A stretch of DNA of 64,000 bases from Lacibacter luteus (GTDB lineage Bacteria > Bacteroidota > Bacteroidia > Chitinophagales > Chitinophagaceae): contig NZ_SDHW01000004.1 in the NCBI RefSeq assembly GCF_004118265.1, forward strand, positions 1 through 64,000, in the 5' to 3' direction. Positions 62,782 to 64,000 of this stretch are shown piece after piece. The notes beneath the pieces were generated by a model. The model searched no databases. It saw only the letters and a program-made list of their open reading frames with translations, and was not told the origin of the DNA. Each line of letters opens with the position of its first letter. The stretch's first letter is position 1. Both the position numbers and the translations under genes were made by a program.

Positions 62782-64000
62782 ATGGAATTAAAAATTGCTG
62801 GCGGCATCTGTAAAGATGCTGCCTTCAGTTGCCCTTCTGCTATTTCGGGCACTTTACAAACAACCACCCGCAAACGACATTGTTTAACCTGCAAACGCTT
62901 AAGGATGATAAAATTCATCTTCTTTTTAACCGTAATTTTTTCATTTCAGGCATCAGCCAAGAGTCAATTACTCACGCTTTCTTTTACTAACGTAAGCCTT
63001 GAAACTGTTTTTACTGAAATCAGGAGCCAATCGGGCTATCGGTTTATTTATACAAAGGAAGAATTGCAACAAAGTAAACCGGTATCGATAAATATAAAGT
63101 CCGCTTCATTAGAGAGTGTTCTTAGAGTTTGTTTTTACGAGCAGCCTTTTACGTATAAACTATCAGGCCGTTATATCATCGTTACAAAAAGAACAGATAG
63201 TAATAAGCCCATGAATAGTTCCGGAGTTAGCGGCAAGGTAACCAACCAAAAAGGTGAACCTCTGATTGGTGCCACAATAACAATGAAAAATAAAAACAAT
63301 GCATTTTCAACAAACAGCAAAGGAGAATTTACAATACCCGTTCTGGAACAGGAAACGGTTTTAATTATTTCGAATGTGGGCTATGAAACAGTTGAATACA
63401 AATGGAAAGGAGAAGCTTATATTGAGATTGCGTTGTCTCAAAAAATAAATCAGCTGAGTGAAGTAACGATTAATCTTAGTACCGGCTTCCAGCTGATTCC
63501 GAAAGAAAGAGCAACCGGTTCCTTTTCCTTTATCGATAATAAAACATTTAACCAGCAGGTTTCATCCGATATTATGAGTCGTCTGGAAGCTGTTACCAAT
63601 AGCTTTTATGTAGATCGTTCAAGTAGTTCGCCTGGTTTTCGAATCAGGGGATTGAGTTCAATCCGTGGTCCGAAATCACCATTAATCATTGTTGACAATT
63701 TTCCGTTTGAAGGTAATATCGACAACCTGAATCCAAACGATATTGAAAACATCAGCATCATGAAAGATGCAGCAGCTGCTTCAATATGGGGTACTAAAGC
63801 CGGTAATGGTGTTATCGTTATTACAACAAAGAAATCAAAGTTTAACCAACCTATAACTACAGAGTTAAACATAAACTCAACGATCACATTAAAGCCCGAT
63901 CTATGGTACCTGCCACAGGCTTCTGCTTCAGATTATATCGATGCAGAACTGTTCCTTTTCAGCAATGGGTTTCGTTTTGCAGATACCAATAATATCAACA
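62782..64000 (+). CDS. SusC/RagA-type TonB-dependent receptor, partial (runs off the window)
   Basis: The first 406 residues of a large outer-membrane receptor; the reading frame is open to the window edge. A long leader of 42 residues precedes a hydrophobic segment (MIKFIFFLTVIFSFQASA). Next come an STN domain (about 65-115, the signal-transducing domain of FecA-like receptors), a carboxypeptidase-like domain (about 155-230, GKVTNQKGEPLIGATITM) and the plug (RIRGLSSIRGPKSPLIIVDNFPFEG, MKDAAAASIWGTKAGNGVIVITTKK). The STN domain fits signalling to the FecR protein encoded just upstream. An alternative start is the internal ATG at 62908. Confidence 0.9.
   Translation, partial: MELKIAGGICKDAAFSCPSAISGTLQTTTRKRHCLTCKRLRMIKFIFFLTVIFSFQASAKSQLLTLSFTNVSLETVFTEIRSQSGYRFIYTKEELQQSKPVSINIKSASLESVLRVCFYEQPFTYKLSGRYIIVTKRTDSNKPMNSSGVSGKVTNQKGEPLIGATITMKNKNNAFSTNSKGEFTIPVLEQETVLIISNVGYETVEYKWKGEAYIEIALSQKINQLSEVTINLSTGFQLIPKERATGSFSFIDNKTFNQQVSSDIMSRLEAVTNSFYVDRSSSSPGFRIRGLSSIRGPKSPLIIVDNFPFEGNIDNLNPNDIENISIMKDAAAASIWGTKAGNGVIVITTKKSKFNQPITTELNINSTITLKPDLWYLPQASASDYIDAELFLFSNGFRFADTNNIN

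Overview
The window comes from a Bacteroidota chromosome, most likely family Chitinophagaceae. Supporting signs are TTTG-N20/21-TAnnTTTG promoter boxes, an ExbB-ExbD-ExbD-TonB cluster, a separate nuoC and nuoD with a short NuoG, SprB-repeat proteins with a type IX secretion (CHU_C) C-terminus, an ECF sigma/FecR/SusC module, and RHS proteins with DUF6443- and DUF5977-type regions. No ribosomal RNA or taxonomic marker gene is present, so the family assignment is inference.

Layout. 1-402: repeat-rich gene-free stretch beside the 3' end of mnmE, possibly the edge of a mobile element. 403-5522 (minus): mnmE, then a TonB energising cluster (exbB, exbD, exbD, tonB, extra exbD). 5821-12943: secreted zinc metalloprotease, alpha/beta hydrolase, flotillin-like SPFH protein, MacB/FtsX-type permease. 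13087-27987 (minus): the whole nuoA-N complex I operon. It carries a VOC protein and a small membrane protein between nuoE and nuoF, and a GxxExxY cassette with perfect 16-bp terminal inverted repeats between nuoF and nuoG. Many of its intergenic gaps hold palindromic dispersed repeats. 28098-31927 (minus): TPR protein, PstS-like lipoprotein, small membrane protein and a second TonB. 32190-34274 (plus): low-molecular-weight phosphatase, hisS, tRNA-Ser(GCT).

34275-41400 is an accessory block. An IntDOT-type tyrosine recombinase lies directly after tRNA-Ser with a set of repeats that resemble the tRNA 3' end. Cargo includes unknown proteins, a possible RteC-like protein, a TlpA/DUF3738-like protein, three XRE-type regulators and a translationally coupled pair of unknowns. 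41499-42534: ECF sigma factor and a lipoprotein.

42584-60700 (minus) is the most interesting region. In transcription order it encodes a coiled-coil/beta-barrel outer-membrane protein, a 1566-aa secreted protein whose N-terminus resembles SpvB/TcB, a small periplasmic protein, a 1658-aa RHS protein ending in a barnase/RNase T1-like toxin, an overlapping DUF2716-like immunity gene, two orphan immunity-like genes, a lipoprotein and a T9SS type B SprB-repeat adhesin. I read this as a two-protein (TcB/TcC-like) RHS toxin with its own outer-membrane partner. 61418-64000 (plus): FecR anti-sigma factor and the start of a SusC-type receptor, which would normally directly follow the ECF sigma gene located 19 kb upstream.

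All family assignments come from reading translated sequence by eye. No database search was run.
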